From an uncultured Blautia sp. (GTDB taxonomy: Bacteria; Bacillota; Clostridia; Lachnospirales; Lachnospiraceae), in NCBI GenBank assembly GCA_934364795.1, contig CAKRMK010000026.1, positions 1-45,128 on the forward strand: a stretch of DNA of 45,128 nt, in the 5' to 3' direction. Position numbers and translations under genes: made by a program. Positions 45,043 through 45,128 of this stretch are shown in pieces. Every line of letters starts with the position of its first letter. Position 1 is the stretch's first letter. The notes under the pieces were generated by a model, which saw nothing but the letters and a program-made list of their open reading frames with translations, was not told where the DNA came from and ran no database searches.

Positions 45043-45128
45043 GTATCATTCACCTCCTCATATAATCAAGTGTTTTTTATTGAAAATTCAAGGTTTTTCA
45101 ACCTTTCATATCTCAGTGAATAAGCCAC

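Overview
The window reads as a chromosomal segment of a low-GC Gram-positive anaerobe of the Lachnospiraceae. The 5' part of a 16S rRNA gene at the left edge has V1-V2 sequence that looks Blautia-like to me, from memory and unaligned. Gene content fits: HprK, a ROK glucokinase, an MEP-pathway IspD, a class A PBP, and sugar ABC importers without their own ATPase. Ribosome binding sites are strong AGGAGG types. Several starts are TTG, GTG or internal ATG codons and were set by the RBS and family alignment rather than by the longest frame.

Region 1 (1-20.9 kb) is core chromosome. It holds the 16S start and two tRNA-Ser genes, each with a near-consensus promoter; rnz-tsaD-ispD; a YfhO-type membrane protein; tsaE-tsaB-rimI; a cyclophilin; a YigZ/IMPACT protein; a class A PBP; a glucokinase; hprK; uvrC; ftsH; and a DUF1846 protein. 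TsaD, TsaB and TsaE (tRNA t6A synthesis) are all present, in two operons.

Region 2 (20.9-30.1 kb) is a compact sugar-uptake and hydrolysis locus on the minus strand: solute-binding protein, two MalF/MalG-type permeases, a GH116-type hydrolase and a glutaminase-A-fold (GtaA/DUF4965-type) protein. It is read from a good promoter that diverges from an ArsR-type regulator carrying a large unidentified C-terminal domain. The regulator has a long leader that can fold into several hairpins. The solute-binding protein lacks a lipobox and no ATPase gene is present.

Region 3 (30.1-40.3 kb) is a defence-type island. It contains an AAA-ATPase/PD-(D/E)XK protein, the 3' scar of a second such gene, and a complete four-gene JetA-B-C-D operon (Wadjet, type II-like, an SMC/MukB-like anti-plasmid system) with tightly overlapping genes.

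Region 4 (40.3-45.1 kb) is a patchwork of mobile-element character: a Fic protein with a winged helix behind an operator-rich promoter, an 18-codon stub of a P27-type phage terminase small subunit, a deletion junction fusing a 3'-truncated nitroreductase to a 5'-truncated PIN toxin, an HTH protein, a GNAT acetyltransferase, a VOC protein, a PPOX-type flavoprotein and a small hypothetical protein.

The least explained signals are non-coding: a 35-nt hairpin motif repeated in three divergent intergenic regions, two long inverted repeats at convergent gene ends, the structured leaders of the ArsR-type and DUF1846 genes, and evenly spaced GAAATTTC palindromes in front of fic.
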